This document shows, one piece after another, positions 27,416 through 36,774 of a DNA stretch of 64,000 bases. The notes under the pieces were generated by a model. That model was not told the DNA's origin. It did no database searches and saw only the letters and a program-made list of their open reading frames with translations. Position numbers and translations under genes: made by a program. The DNA comes from CAVXXB01 sp963765585 (GTDB lineage: Bacteria > Calditrichota > Calditrichia > JAJRVZ01), in assembly GCA_963765585.1 (NCBI GenBank), contig CAVXXB010000016.1, forward strand, positions 1-64,000, in the 5' to 3' direction. Within the stretch, counting starts at the first letter, position 1. Each line of letters begins with the position of its first letter.

Positions 27416-28604
27416 ATGAAAATCAATACAATACTTTTTAGTCTGATTGCTCTGGTCCTTGCATGCCAGATGGGGGAATCCAGCGAAACCAAACCGCAAA
27501 AGGTTTACAGAATCGTATATGAAATGCAATCCAATGATTGGTACAGCACTCAGGCAGCTCTCTGGAAAAAAGAAATAGATAAAAATCCGCAAAATGCACA
27601 AGCATGGCATAATTATTATAATGCCAATCGATATGGCCATTTTGAAAATATTGATACTGATCAGAAGAAGAAAAAACTGGCAGGTATTATTGAAGAAATG
27701 GGTAAAGCTATTCCTGAGACCTATGAATTTTATTTTCTGAGTCTACTGGAATACCCATGATCTCGAAGACCTGAGCTTAATCAAGAAAGCGCATGAGTTA
27801 AGGCCTGAGGAACCGGAACCATATTATTCCTTTGTGGATTACAATGAAATAAATGGCAATAAAGCAGAAAAAACAAAGTGGTTAAAGAAAATATATGAGA
27901 GCCGGGACATATCTCCATCATTGCTGAACTACAACTATAATGTACTGATGTCCATCGAAAGAAATGGGGTTCTTTTAACATATGGGGACAATGATACCTA
28001 TCCGGCCTGGTTGTTACAGCAAGTGCATAATATACGACCGGATGTGCTGATATTGAACATTAGTATGTCAACGATAGATGGTTATCTGGAAATGAAACTA
28101 AAAGATCACAAAATAGATCTTGTCGTTTCCGATTTGAAGAAAATTTCGTTTGTAGATGGAGAATTTTCTAAAAAGCGTTTTATCGATAATTTTCGCAATC
28201 GATTGACAGAAAAATTTCCTGAAATTAATGTATATTACGCCCTTACGGTATACAATCATATGATCGATGATATCAAAGACCAGTTATACATTGTAGGTTT
28301 GGCGCAAAAATATAGTAAAAAACGTATCGATAACACGGCGGTGGTAAAGAAAAATTTGGAAAATCTCTTACGTCTGGATTATCTGAAATATGACTGGTAC
28401 CGGGAAAAAATACTGGGATACAAAATGATGGACCGTTTGAATATGAATTATGTCGTACCAATAATTATGTTGGCAGAACATTATTCCAGTAGCGGGGAAG
28501 AAACCCGGGCAGGAGAATGGTATGAATTTGCATTGTCTCTCGCAGAAAAAGCGGCCAATCAAGATGCAGTAGATGAGATTAGAGCTAAGATGGCAAAGAT
28601 GTAA
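27416..28604 (+). CDS. Lipoprotein with C-terminal GDNDT domain, one frameshift
   Basis: A lipoprotein of about 395 residues: signal LIALVLAC with Cys at about residue 17, a helical N-terminal half (KEIDKNPQNAQAWHNYYNAN, TPR-like), then a domain containing GDNDTYPAWLLQQVHNIRPD and LILNIS. That motif resembles the C-terminal part of DUF2723-type envelope proteins, where GDNDTFP is conserved. The frame ends at 27760, but one base removed near 27750 gives YWNTHDLEDLSLIKKAHELR and continues unbroken to 28604. GGGAGGA precedes the ATG. It lies upstream of an ECF sigma/anti-sigma pair and may be part of an envelope-stress unit, which is speculation. Confidence 0.72.
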
Positions 28605-28802
28605 TTATAATCTGGGTGTTCCATTTTTTTACAGGTTGAACCTGGAACGAATGTTTTTAGATCCTGAAACAAGTTCAGGATGACATAAAAGATCATTACA
28701 ATCTGATCCTTACTGAATATCAGGTAAACAAAATTTTACAGGGAACAAAAATAAAATAGCTGCTTAGAATATATACAAATAGATCAAAATAGAATGTGCT
28801 GA

Positions 28803-29369
28803 GTGAATTTTAAAACGCTGACAGATGAAAATTTAATTCTCCTCGTTAGGAAGAATGATGTTGATGCTTTCGAGGAGTTATATGCGCGTTATTCCACGCG
28901 TATATTGAATTATTTTTATCGTATGCTGAGCGGTAATCATGACAAAGCACAGGATTTCTTGCAGGATCTGTTTTTAAAACTTTTACAAAAGGCACATCTG
29001 TTTAAGGAAACGGAGCGGTTTAGCACATGGATTTACACAATTGCTCATAATATGTGCCGTAATGAATATCGGAATCAGAGCGTACGTTTGAAGGCCATCC
29101 AAAACGGAAATATTGATGTGGAAATGTCAAATGAAAGTGAGTCCACATCACAGAATATCGATATAAAATTATTAAAACGAGCATTAGATACAGAAGTAAA
29201 TAAGTTGGATGAAAACCATCGTACCACATTTATTTTAAGATTTCAGGAAAATATGTCAATCAAAGAGATCAGTCAGGTCTTGAACTGTTCCGAAGGCACC
29301 ACTAAGTCGCGGTTATTCTATACCACCCGGGATCTTACAATAAAATTAAAAGAATATAATCCTATATAG
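28803..29369 (+). CDS. ECF-type RNA polymerase sigma factor
   Basis: A 188-residue sigma-70-family ECF factor. Region 2 spans about residues 10-80 (FEELYARYSTRILNYFYRML, DFLQDLFLKLLQ, FSTWIYTIAHNMCRNEYRN). Region 4 spans about 125-180 (LDENHRTTFILRFQENMSIK, EISQVLNCSEGTTKSRLF). The start is GTG. The next gene, 11 bp downstream, encodes a zinc-finger anti-sigma, so the pair forms a regulatory switch for envelope or stress genes. Its targets cannot be deduced here. Confidence 0.93.
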   Translation: MNFKTLTDENLILLVRKNDVDAFEELYARYSTRILNYFYRMLSGNHDKAQDFLQDLFLKLLQKAHLFKETERFSTWIYTIAHNMCRNEYRNQSVRLKAIQNGNIDVEMSNESESTSQNIDIKLLKRALDTEVNKLDENHRTTFILRFQENMSIKEISQVLNCSEGTTKSRLFYTTRDLTIKLKEYNPI

Positions 29370-29380
29370 GCAGGTTCAAT

Positions 29381-29908
29381 ATGAAGAATACAACACCAGA
29401 ATGCAGTCTAATCCAACAATTATTACTTACGGAGCAACGCGAAAATCCGGATTCTCAAATAATGACGCATTTAGCATCCTGTGATGAATGCAGACGGTAT
29501 GCTGAAATGCTGAATCTCTTTGAGGATCATTATGCCATTGAAAATATGGAAAACAGAATTGAACCGGACCCGGAAATATTGAATAATCTTCGTGCAGAGA
29601 TGATACAAAAACAGGATCAGGAAAATAAGATTAAATTTAAAATCAAAAGAATCATCGAATATCGTGTACCGGTATATCAGATAGCCGCTGCTGCTGCTGT
29701 TATCTTTTTTCTGTTTTTTGCCGTGGACAAAATTCCAGAACCGGATCAGGATACACATCCTGCCTCACAGGGAAAATTCCTTCCGGAAACCACAGAATTG
29801 GCACAGATAAACCTGATGGATAGTCTTATGCTGAGTAGTTTGAAAAATGTGGGTAGAAATGCGCTGGAGGATTCGGCAATTACGAAATATCTGGTAGGGG
29901 CATTGTAA
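29381..29908 (+). CDS. Anti-sigma factor with zf-HC2 domain
   Basis: A 175-residue membrane protein. The cytoplasmic N-terminus carries the zinc-binding HLASCDEC motif (H-x3-C-x2-C, residues 30-37) of zf-HC2 anti-sigma factors. A transmembrane segment follows at about residues 104-124 (QIAAAAAVIFFLFFAV) and then a short periplasmic tail. It should hold the adjacent ECF sigma factor at the membrane until a signal is received. CAGGTT lies before the ATG. The gene ends next to a GACACGGC/GCCGCGTC hairpin and CCGAGTG repeats. Confidence 0.9.
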   Translation: MKNTTPECSLIQQLLLTEQRENPDSQIMTHLASCDECRRYAEMLNLFEDHYAIENMENRIEPDPEILNNLRAEMIQKQDQENKIKFKIKRIIEYRVPVYQIAAAAAVIFFLFFAVDKIPEPDQDTHPASQGKFLPETTELAQINLMDSLMLSSLKNVGRNALEDSAITKYLVGAL

Positions 29909-29910
29909 AG

Positions 29911-30022
29911 ACACGGCATGCCGCGTCTTTACAGGCAGGCTTCAGGCCACAGCACCCAGTGCCGAGTGCCGAGAACCGAGTAACGAGCACCCAGTGCCGA
30001 GAGTCCTGCATCCTGCCCAGGC
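29911..30022. repeat. Hairpin and CCGAGTG heptamer array
   Basis: AAAGACACGGC and GCCGCGTCTTT (29909-29931) form a hairpin that could end the sigma/anti-sigma transcript. It is followed by CGAGTGC/CGAGAAC/CGAGTAA heptamers (29950-30003) and ATCCTGC units reaching the stop codon of the DHOD-like gene. Confidence 0.65.
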
Positions 30023-31003
30023 TCACTCCACGCCGCGGATTTTTTCCATAAATTGGGCTCGAAAGTAAATTTCGGGATCAAAATTTGGTGAGAAACTTAA
30101 GCGGCCTTTTAGTTGCTCGAGATTTTCCATTTTATATTTTACCATCCAGGCCTCGATACCATTAAGCAATTCAGATATCCTTGATAATCCATTTTTATAT
30201 AAAACGGATGCCAATTGCACCGTGCTGGCACCAGCCAGAATCAATTTGATAATGCCTTCAGCCGTATGAATACCAGTCGTGGCGGATATATCACAATTAA
30301 GCGAATCTGAGGTAATCGCCACCCAACGGAGCAAGGTGTGAATTTCGTCTTCCGTACTGAAAGAGAAAGTCGTTTTCAATTTTAAATTTTTTAAGTCGAT
30401 ATCCGGTTCGGTAAACCGGTTAAACATAACTACGCCATCGAGACCACGTTTATCCAATTGTGCCAGCAGGTATGGCAGGGAGGTGAAATTGCGGCCAATT
30501 TTCATGGCAACGGGTATCGAAACCAGGGACTTTACATTTTCAAGAATTTCGATATACATATTTTCGATGGTTGAGCTGCTGACTTCCGGATCATTGGGAA
30601 TGCTGAATACATTCAGTTCGAGTGCATCGGCACCGGCAGCCTCTATTTTTTTTGCATATTCCGGCCACCATTTGGTTGAGACACAATTAATACTTCCAAT
30701 TACCGGAATACTGGTTTTACTTTTGGCCTCTGCAATAAGATCACAATATACATTGGGTGCGTATTGCATCTGTAATTCGGCATTCAGATATTCCTGGGCT
30801 TCCGGATGATAACCGGCAGATTGTTCAAGTCCCCAATCCTGAGCGGCTAAAACTTCTTCGAACAGGCTCTTCACGATCACGGCACCGGCACCGGATTCTT
30901 CGCAGGCAACAATTTTGTCAGCGCTGCTGGTCAATCCGCTACTGCCTACAATAATTGGATTTTTAAGATTCAGATTTAAATATTTTGTCGCTAAACTTGG
31001 CAT
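30023..31003 (-). CDS. Dihydroorotate dehydrogenase-like flavoprotein
   Basis: A 326-residue class I DHOD-like FMN enzyme. The start LATKYLNLNLKNPIIVGSSG, the segment VIGSINCVSTKWW (Cys at the catalytic-base position), ALELNVFSIP and AMKIGRNF (FMN-contacting Lys) fit the family. This subgroup is often called dihydroorotate dehydrogenase-like and is frequently not the PyrD of pyrimidine synthesis, sometimes occurring with pyruvate:ferredoxin oxidoreductase genes. No other pyr gene is near. CAGGAG lies before the ATG. Its substrate is therefore uncertain. Confidence 0.85.
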   Translation of the reverse strand: MPSLATKYLNLNLKNPIIVGSSGLTSSADKIVACEESGAGAVIVKSLFEEVLAAQDWGLEQSAGYHPEAQEYLNAELQMQYAPNVYCDLIAEAKSKTSIPVIGSINCVSTKWWPEYAKKIEAAGADALELNVFSIPNDPEVSSSTIENMYIEILENVKSLVSIPVAMKIGRNFTSLPYLLAQLDKRGLDGVVMFNRFTEPDIDLKNLKLKTTFSFSTEDEIHTLLRWVAITSDSLNCDISATTGIHTAEGIIKLILAGASTVQLASVLYKNGLSRISELLNGIEAWMVKYKMENLEQLKGRLSFSPNFDPEIYFRAQFMEKIRGVE

Positions 31004-31239
31004 TATGTGGCTCCTGAGTTAATAATCCGAATGTTATAATAATAAATACAAATATAATAATTTATATTAATTACAGGCAACTTATCCTGAGATAATCATT
31101 AAAATCATATTTTTCTTTATTTTTGTGCAAAAATTCCCGAATATAGTACTCAGATGTGATAAGGGGCATTTTAAATTAATCATCAAAGACATTATATTTA
31201 TTTATTATTCAAAAGTAATTAACTAATAAGTTAATAGCA

Positions 31240-31375
31240 GAGAATGCAGGGGATAACATTTGTAATTGGTAACTAGGTTTTGGTTATTTGTTTTTAAGTA
31301 TAAAAATTAACTTGGAACTCTGATTGATCTTCCAGGGACGAATAACTAACAACAAATTACTAATTAACAAAAATT
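31240..31375. repeat. TAATTGG/TAACTAA arrays in a 445 bp gap
   Basis: TTTGTAATTGGTAACTAGG and following (31257-31297) face the inverted array AATAACTAACAACAAATTAC and following (31339-31372). Otherwise the gap 31004-31449 is AT-rich and I see no gene in it. Confidence 0.5.
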
Positions 31376-31449
31376 CGTATAATTGTTTAGAATATCTCTG
31401 TTTACTCAGTGGTTAAAAAACTTGAATTAGTGAAAGACTGGGAGGAAGT

Positions 31450-32451
31450 ATGAAAACTTTCATGATTCTATCTGTTCTGCTTTGGGCTCTTATCAGCATT
31501 AATTGTGGAACGAATTATGAAGCAGAAGGCGAAAGTGCCTTTGCAAACAAGGATTACACCAGTGCCATCAACTATTATAAACAGGCACTACCTAATTCAT
31601 TAAATAAAGAGGGGGTTCGTGAAAAGCTCGCTCTTAGTTTCTTCTATCGTGGTGAAGAGCTGTTTAGTAAAACCAAAAATTTAAAGGCGTTCACTGGTAA
31701 TTTTGAACAAGCTGAAAAGTATATACCACAATATCCCAATGAAAAATTTAACTCAGAATACAGCCGGATATTGTACGAGCTTGGTAAAGCATATTCGGTA
31801 TCAAAACCTAAGAATGAGTTGGAAGAAGATGAATATTATACCAATTCATTAAATATGTTATATGAGGCCATTTATCTGGATTCCACCAATCAGGAAGCCG
31901 CAGATCTAGTTGTTAAGATAAAAGATAAAAATTTTAACAAATTACTGGACACCGCCAATAAATATTACGATCGCGCTACAAAAACGGGCAAAGTGGATCT
32001 GGTTCTCACTTCAGAATATTATTTAAAACAGGCTGCGGAATATAAACCAAATGATCCTGGTGTAGTCAATTTGTTTAAAAAAATTAAGAAAAAAACCCTT
32101 GCCGTTCTTAATTATCGTGACGGGGTTTCGATCGCGGTGGCAAAGTATGGACCAGAAAAAGATGGTATTGTTATGAACCTGACAATAAAAAACTATCTGG
32201 CAAAGCCGGTCAACCTGGAACTTGGCAAACTGATGTTAATCGCCCGTGATGGAACACCTTATGGAATAGATGAGGAAGCGATGCGTGTCCGCGATCTTTT
32301 TGGCGAAAGTGTTATGAAAAATGTGACCCTGGATGACAACAATCCATATACTGATGGGAAAATCGTATTTGATGCACCGCAGGACACTAAAATTGCGTAT
32401 TTGTCATATAGAATAGGGCGTAGACAAGAATCGAGGAAATATTTTCCATAA
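31450..32451 (+). CDS. TPR lipoprotein
   Basis: A 333-residue exported lipoprotein: signal followed by LISINC (Cys about residue 19). TPR-like helices follow (EGESAFANKDYTSAINYYKQ, YYLKQAAEYKPNDPGVVNLF). The C-terminal third (from about residue 215) is a beta-rich domain with MNLTIKNYLAKPVNLE and KIVFDAPQDTKIAYLSYRIG, like a DUF4352-type domain that often sits on lipoproteins. GGAGGAA precedes the ATG at good spacing. Probably an outer-membrane or periplasmic scaffold; no enzymatic motif. Confidence 0.78.
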   Translation: MKTFMILSVLLWALISINCGTNYEAEGESAFANKDYTSAINYYKQALPNSLNKEGVREKLALSFFYRGEELFSKTKNLKAFTGNFEQAEKYIPQYPNEKFNSEYSRILYELGKAYSVSKPKNELEEDEYYTNSLNMLYEAIYLDSTNQEAADLVVKIKDKNFNKLLDTANKYYDRATKTGKVDLVLTSEYYLKQAAEYKPNDPGVVNLFKKIKKKTLAVLNYRDGVSIAVAKYGPEKDGIVMNLTIKNYLAKPVNLELGKLMLIARDGTPYGIDEEAMRVRDLFGESVMKNVTLDDNNPYTDGKIVFDAPQDTKIAYLSYRIGRRQESRKYFP

Positions 32452-32462
32452 TCAGAGATTAT

Positions 32463-32640
32463 CTCTAACCACAGAGTACACAGAGAAAAGTTAATTTACT
32501 TTACTGTGCTCTTAGATGGTCATCCTGAATTCATTTCAGGATCTAAATAAAATCTTATTTGATTTTGAAACAAGTTCAAACTGACCATTTAATACAGGCA
32601 TGCAAATATTAGTTTATTCTCTGTGTCCTCTGTGGCTTTC
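32463..32640. repeat. Nested inverted element: CACAGAGTA arms outside, GTCATCCTGAA palindrome inside
   Basis: ACCACAGAGTACACAGAG (32469-32486) and, inverted, CTCTGTGTCCTCTGTGG (about 32618-32634) enclose GTCATCCTGAATTCATTTCA (32519-32538) opposed to TTGAAACAAGTTCAAACTGA (about 32566-32585). One repeat type is nested in the other. Both flanking genes end at its borders. Confidence 0.7.
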
Positions 32641-32642
32641 AA

Positions 32643-33701
32643 CTATTCTTCTTTAACAATCTTCTCATCATAGCAGCCGAGCAGCCGGAAATTGCGGGTA
32701 TTTTTCTTTACCATAGCTAAAGTATCGACTACTTTCTTATCACCACTTGATCCAAGAAAATCCAGGAAGAACGCATAACTGCCTTGCTGATTTGGCAAGG
32801 ATTCGATTCTGGTTAAATTAATTCCATTATCTGCAAATACTTTTAGTACTTCAAATAAGACACCGGCCTTGTGAGAAGTCGAGAAAATAATTGAACACTT
32901 ACTACCTTTATTGCTTAATTCCTTTTTGGAAAATATGAGGAAGCGGGTAATATTCCGGTCAAAATCTTCAATTTTCTCTTTAATTATATCCAGATTATAT
33001 ATTTCTGCGGCGAGTTTGCTGGCAATCGCAGCGGTTGATTTGGGCGCCTTCTCGGCTATCATTCGCGCCGAACCGGCTGTATCATAGTAAGGATTTGATT
33101 CCAAATTATTGCGTTCCAAAAAATTATGACATTGTTCCAGCGCTTGAGAGTGTGAATATACCGCTCGAAGTTCCCGGTAATCTGTTCCCGGAGGGGCAAG
33201 TAAACAATGATGCACCGGTAATTCCACTGCACCGACCACATGCAGGTTGGTACTGATAATGAGTTGATTTACCTGGCTGACAACGCCGCCCAGCGAGTTT
33301 TCGACCGGTACGATGCCCAGATCAAATAGCCCGTTGGTGACGCCCTCAAACACATCCGTAAATTCACTACATGGAATTGGAATCATTTTTTTGTCCCAGA
33401 TATGAGAGGCCATTTCGCTATAGGCACCATGCTCTCCCTGAAAACCAATCAACTTATAATCTAAATTTTTGAGACGCGCTATTTCCTGAAGAATTTTTGT
33501 GTACACGGATTGAGCAAATTTTGATGATACAAGTCCCCAACTGCGAGAGGCGATGGTTTCAAAGATACTCTTCTCAATCTCCTCATCAACATCATCATGG
33601 ATTTTTTTTGCTTTAAGACATAATTCAGTTCTGGAATCCAATAATTTTAGCAACTGCAGGTCAATTTTTTCCAGTTCCAGTTTAAAATCTTTTTTATTCA
33701 T
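32643..33701 (-). CDS. pheA: Chorismate mutase / prephenate dehydratase
   Basis: A bifunctional P-protein of 352 residues for phenylalanine synthesis. The short N-terminal chorismate-mutase helices cover residues 1-80 (LEKIDLQLLKLLDSRTELCL). The prephenate dehydratase domain begins at FQGEHGAYSEMA and has VPVENSLGG and the catalytic NITRF (Thr-Arg-Phe). A C-terminal ACT domain carries the ESLP motif that binds phenylalanine for feedback inhibition. GAGGAAA precedes the ATG. A DAHP synthase gene lies upstream on the same strand, so the two form an aromatic amino acid unit, separated by a repeat element. Confidence 0.95.
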   Translation of the reverse strand: MNKKDFKLELEKIDLQLLKLLDSRTELCLKAKKIHDDVDEEIEKSIFETIASRSWGLVSSKFAQSVYTKILQEIARLKNLDYKLIGFQGEHGAYSEMASHIWDKKMIPIPCSEFTDVFEGVTNGLFDLGIVPVENSLGGVVSQVNQLIISTNLHVVGAVELPVHHCLLAPPGTDYRELRAVYSHSQALEQCHNFLERNNLESNPYYDTAGSARMIAEKAPKSTAAIASKLAAEIYNLDIIKEKIEDFDRNITRFLIFSKKELSNKGSKCSIIFSTSHKAGVLFEVLKVFADNGINLTRIESLPNQQGSYAFFLDFLGSSGDKKVVDTLAMVKKNTRNFRLLGCYDEKIVKEE

Positions 33702-33726
33702 TAATTTTCCTCAGCTATATTTTATA

Positions 33727-33886
33727 GTGACGAAGAGAATAAGAGACAAAGTTACAAAGCGACAAAGCAACAAAGGAGATATTTAATGTAGGAGAAATCT
33801 AAATAATATCAATAAAACAAGTTTTTAATCATTTGTCAATATTAAAAACTTTGTCTCTTTGTCTCTTTGTTTCTCTGTCACATTAT
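33727..33886. repeat. GACAAAGN inverted arms with a 70 bp core and no cargo gene
   Basis: The left arm AGAGACAAAGTTACAAAGC and beyond (33736-33775) and the inverted right arm CTTTGTCTCTTTGTCTC and beyond (33849-33880) belong to the same octamer family that frames the four-helix-bundle gene near 15.5-16.0 kb. Here the core is only about 70 bp and lies between two genes of one pathway. Confidence 0.8.
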
Positions 33887-33916
33887 TGCTCTATATCTGT
33901 AATTATCACGCCAAGT

Positions 33917-34738
33917 CTATGGCAATTTATTCACTTCTTGCATCAATTCAGATAATTTACGGATCTTTTTCATTGTCCTGGAAAATTGGTCGGGAGTCAG
34001 TGCCTGGTCTTTATCAGACATTGCTTTTTCAGGTTCATGATGCACCTCAATAATCAGACCATCTGCGCCGGAGGCCACTGCTGCCAGACTCATTGGTTCA
34101 ATCAGACTGGTTTTTCCGGTGCTATGTGATGGATCTATTATAACCGGCAGATGTGTCAGTTCTTTGAGTGCAGGTACGGCACTCAGGTCGAGTGTATTCC
34201 GGGTATACGTTTCAAAAGTACGAATTCCACGTTCACACAGCATGACATTCGGATTTCCTTCATTTAATATATACTCTACGCAATTGAGCCATTCTGACAG
34301 GGTAGAGTACATTCCGCGTTTAAGCATCACCGGACGATTTGCCCGGCCAACTTCTTTTAACAATGAAAAGTTCTGCATATTGCGTGTGCCAATCTGCAGG
34401 ATATCAGTATACTCACAAACCCAGGTCACATCTCTGGGATCAATTACCTCTGTAATTACCGGTAAGCCTGTAATTTTTCCGGCCTTTTCAAGAATTTTTA
34501 ATCCATCCAATCCCAGGCCCTGAAAAGCATAAGGAGACGTTCGGGGTTTAAAGGCACCGCCCCTGAGTATCGACGCACCTGCTTTTTTTATTTCCTGTGC
34601 AATGATCAGTGTTTGCTCTTCGCTTTCAACACTACACGGTCCGGCCATGATAGTGAAACCATTGCCAATTTCCACATCTTTTACTTTTATAACTGTTTTT
34701 TTATGTCCGTTTAATGCGGCTAATCTTAAATTTTTCAT
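33917..34738 (-). CDS. 3-deoxy-7-phosphoheptulonate (DAHP) synthase
   Basis: A 273-residue DAHP synthase of the short type related to KDO8P synthase (AroA I-beta), first enzyme of the shikimate pathway. It shows MAGPCSVES, RGGAFKPRTSPYAFQG, GTRNMQNF, LKRGM and IIDPSHSTGK, the phosphate and metal sites of the family. There is no ACT or chorismate-mutase regulatory domain at either end. It is upstream of pheA on the same strand, so flux into aromatics and phenylalanine synthesis may be co-regulated. The ribosome binding site is weak (AGAGAA). Confidence 0.93.
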   Translation of the reverse strand: MKNLRLAALNGHKKTVIKVKDVEIGNGFTIMAGPCSVESEEQTLIIAQEIKKAGASILRGGAFKPRTSPYAFQGLGLDGLKILEKAGKITGLPVITEVIDPRDVTWVCEYTDILQIGTRNMQNFSLLKEVGRANRPVMLKRGMYSTLSEWLNCVEYILNEGNPNVMLCERGIRTFETYTRNTLDLSAVPALKELTHLPVIIDPSHSTGKTSLIEPMSLAAVASGADGLIIEVHHEPEKAMSDKDQALTPDQFSRTMKKIRKLSELMQEVNKLP

Positions 34739-34855
34739 TTTTCTCTGATACTTATAATACGGGCGATAAAGTTACGAAAATTAACAGGGAAAAGAAAATG
34801 CCTTCTATCTCTGCCATCTCGCAGAGATCTTCCGTCGTGAGGGTTACATTTATTT

Positions 34856-34940
34856 AACCCCTTCGGGGTTATGGGTTGTGGATGCATCTTCCACCGTGGG
34901 CTACGCCCACGGTTATATATTGTTTAGCCCCTCCGGGGCT
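34856..34940. repeat. Three GC-rich hairpins (REP-like cluster)
   Basis: AACCCCTTCGGGGTT (34856-34870), CCGTGGGCTACGCCCACGG (34893-34911) and AGCCCCTCCGGGGCT (34926-34940) are perfect or near-perfect hairpins at 20-40 bp spacing. This resembles intergenic hairpin clusters known from many bacteria. The gap 34739-35111 holds no gene. Confidence 0.75.
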
Positions 34941-35023
34941 TTAATAATCGATAGATTCGCAATAAGAATACATTTTTATTTCTGTCTTCCAGAATTATTT
35001 TACCTAATCAACGGCAAACATCC

Positions 35024-35107
35024 AGAACCGAGAAGCGAGTGCCTAGTAGCTAGTGCCGAGAACAGCGTATCCAGCATCCTGCATCCTGTATCCTGCATCC
35101 TGCACCT
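35024..35107. repeat. CCGAGTG and ATCCTGC heptamer arrays
   Basis: GAACCGAGAAGCGAGTGCC-type units (35024-35062) pass into ATCCTGC/ATCCTGT heptamers (35067-35105), which reach almost to the stop codon of the MATE gene. The same order of the two unit types is seen near 29.95-30.02 kb. Confidence 0.7.
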
Positions 35108-35111
35108 TGCC

Positions 35112-36521
35112 TCACACCTCCCTCGTTTTCCATGTTCCTCTTCTAAAGGCAAGGATGCCAACAACGCCAACCAGAGATTCGGATATAATAATTGCCAGAA
35201 ATACGCCGGTTTCATTTAACCCGTATACCAGGGCTAAAAAATACGCCAGAGGAATCTCAACCAACCAGAAGCAGAAAAGATTGATTAATGTGGGCGTAAA
35301 TGTGTCGCCTGCACCGTTGAATGCCTGGGTCATCACCATGCCAAAGGCGTAGAAAATATAGCCGTAACTGATATAGCGAAGTGCTTTGGCACCGATATCA
35401 ATCACCGCAACATCATTGGTAAAAAAGGCAACCAGCGGCCGTGCAAATATGACAAACAGGATGGCAATGATAATCAGGAAAAACATGTTTATAAAGGCAG
35501 ATATCCAAACAGATCGCTCCGCCCGATCGGGTTTCTTGGCACCGAGATTTTGACCTACCAGTGTTGCTGCGGCATTACTCATTCCCCAGGAAGGTAATAT
35601 CGAAAATACAATGATACGAATTGCAATGGTATAACCGGCCAGAGCAGAACTCCCGAACATAGCAATGATCCGGACTAAACCGATCCAGCTCGAGGTGGCA
35701 ATGATGAATTGACCAATTCCACCGAGAGACAAGCGAATGAGTGTACGCATGACTTTGAAGTCCGGTTTCCAACTCGCTCTTTGTACTTTTAATCGCCCGG
35801 TACCTCGTGATAAGGCTATGAACTGATATATTACACCAACCCCCCGGCCAATGGTAGTGGCAGTTGCCGCACCGGCAATGCCCATTTCCGGAAAGGGGCC
35901 AAGTCCAAATATCAGACAGGGGTCAAGGATCAGATTAAGCAGATTCGCAACCCATAGTACCCTCATGGCAATGGCGGCATCTCCGGCACCGCGAAATATG
36001 GCATTAATAATGAAAATCAACATGATCACAACATTGGAGCCAATCATGATCGTTGTATACAAATACTCCGATTGAATAATTGCATCGGAAGCGCCCATCA
36101 GGCGTAGAAGATCCTGGGCATAGAATAGTCCGACGATACCTACGAGTAGTGATAAGAATGCGCCGACCAGTATGGCCTGAACTGCTGCCGTGGCGCCTTT
36201 GCTATATTCTTTTTCACCAACACGTCTGGCGACCATAGCGGTGGTAGCCATACTCAAACCAATCGCCACCGCATAAATCAGAGTGAGCAGCGATTCGGTG
36301 ATACCCACTGCCGCAACTGCTTCTGCACCCAATCGCGACACGAAAAATATATCTACAATTGCGAATACGGATTCCATGGACATTTCTAAGACCATCGGGA
36401 TCGATAGCAATAAAATCGCCCGGCCAATTTTACCGGTGGTATAATCCTGCTCAACCCCGCGAATCGAAGCACGAATATCCTGCCACAAGGTAGATTTATT
36501 TTCTGACAGACTGTTTGTCAT
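35112..36521 (-). CDS. MATE-family efflux transporter
   Basis: A twelve-helix MATE antiporter of 469 residues. The first half starts LLLSIPMVLEMSMESVFAIV and has FFVSRLGAEAVAAVGI. The second half has GYTIAIRIIVFSILPSWGMS and NAAATLVGQNLGAKKPDRA, the repeated Q-N-LGA signature of the family. It probably exports cationic drugs or metabolites using Na+ or H+; substrate not evident. The frame is unbroken. The start lacks a clear ribosome binding site. The terminal residues FRRGTWKTREV are close to an ATCCTGC array. Confidence 0.92.
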   Translation of the reverse strand: MTNSLSENKSTLWQDIRASIRGVEQDYTTGKIGRAILLLSIPMVLEMSMESVFAIVDIFFVSRLGAEAVAAVGITESLLTLIYAVAIGLSMATTAMVARRVGEKEYSKGATAAVQAILVGAFLSLLVGIVGLFYAQDLLRLMGASDAIIQSEYLYTTIMIGSNVVIMLIFIINAIFRGAGDAAIAMRVLWVANLLNLILDPCLIFGLGPFPEMGIAGAATATTIGRGVGVIYQFIALSRGTGRLKVQRASWKPDFKVMRTLIRLSLGGIGQFIIATSSWIGLVRIIAMFGSSALAGYTIAIRIIVFSILPSWGMSNAAATLVGQNLGAKKPDRAERSVWISAFINMFFLIIIAILFVIFARPLVAFFTNDVAVIDIGAKALRYISYGYIFYAFGMVMTQAFNGAGDTFTPTLINLFCFWLVEIPLAYFLALVYGLNETGVFLAIIISESLVGVVGILAFRRGTWKTREV

Positions 36522-36569
36522 TCTGTAGAATTATTCTCGTATTCATATAATAATTAAAAATTGCTGTTA

Positions 36570-36720
36570 TGGCCAAAGGCGAAATGGCTAAAAGGCCAAA
36601 AGGATAATGGGATTCAGGCTTCAGGCTCCAGGTTCCAGTTCTCAGCATCTGCCACCTGTATCTTGTATCCTGTATCCTGTATCAATTACGAGAACCGAGC
36701 GGCGAGTGCCCAGCGCCGAG
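36570..36720. repeat. Arrays upstream of the MATE gene
   Basis: In order: GGCCAAAA/GGCTAAAA octamers (36572-36605), TTCAGGCTCCAGGTTCCAG units (36612-36637), ATCCTGT heptamers (36655-36682) and CCGAGCG/CGAGTGC heptamers (36690-36720). Confidence 0.65.
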
Positions 36721-36727
36721 TATAAAC

Positions 36728-36757
36728 AAAAAAAGCCCCGGCGAAACCAGGGCTTTA
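36728..36757 (-). terminator. Rho-independent terminator of the primary sigma gene
   Basis: On the minus strand AAAGCCCTGG, loop TTTCG, CCGGGGCTTT with one mismatch, then TTTT. It lies 18 bp after the sigma factor stop codon. Confidence 0.85.
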
Positions 36758-36774
36758 ATGAAAACAAAATTTAC

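Noticed and set aside
27221..27640. 139-codon minus-strand frame
   Set aside because: Half lies opposite the lipoprotein gene and half in GCGAACTT and CTCTGTGT arrays; no protein-like features.
34878..35352. Plus-strand frames of about 100-113 codons
   Set aside because: They run through REP-like hairpins and CCGAGTG/ATCCTGC arrays and into the MATE gene on the other strand; the peptides are repeat translations.
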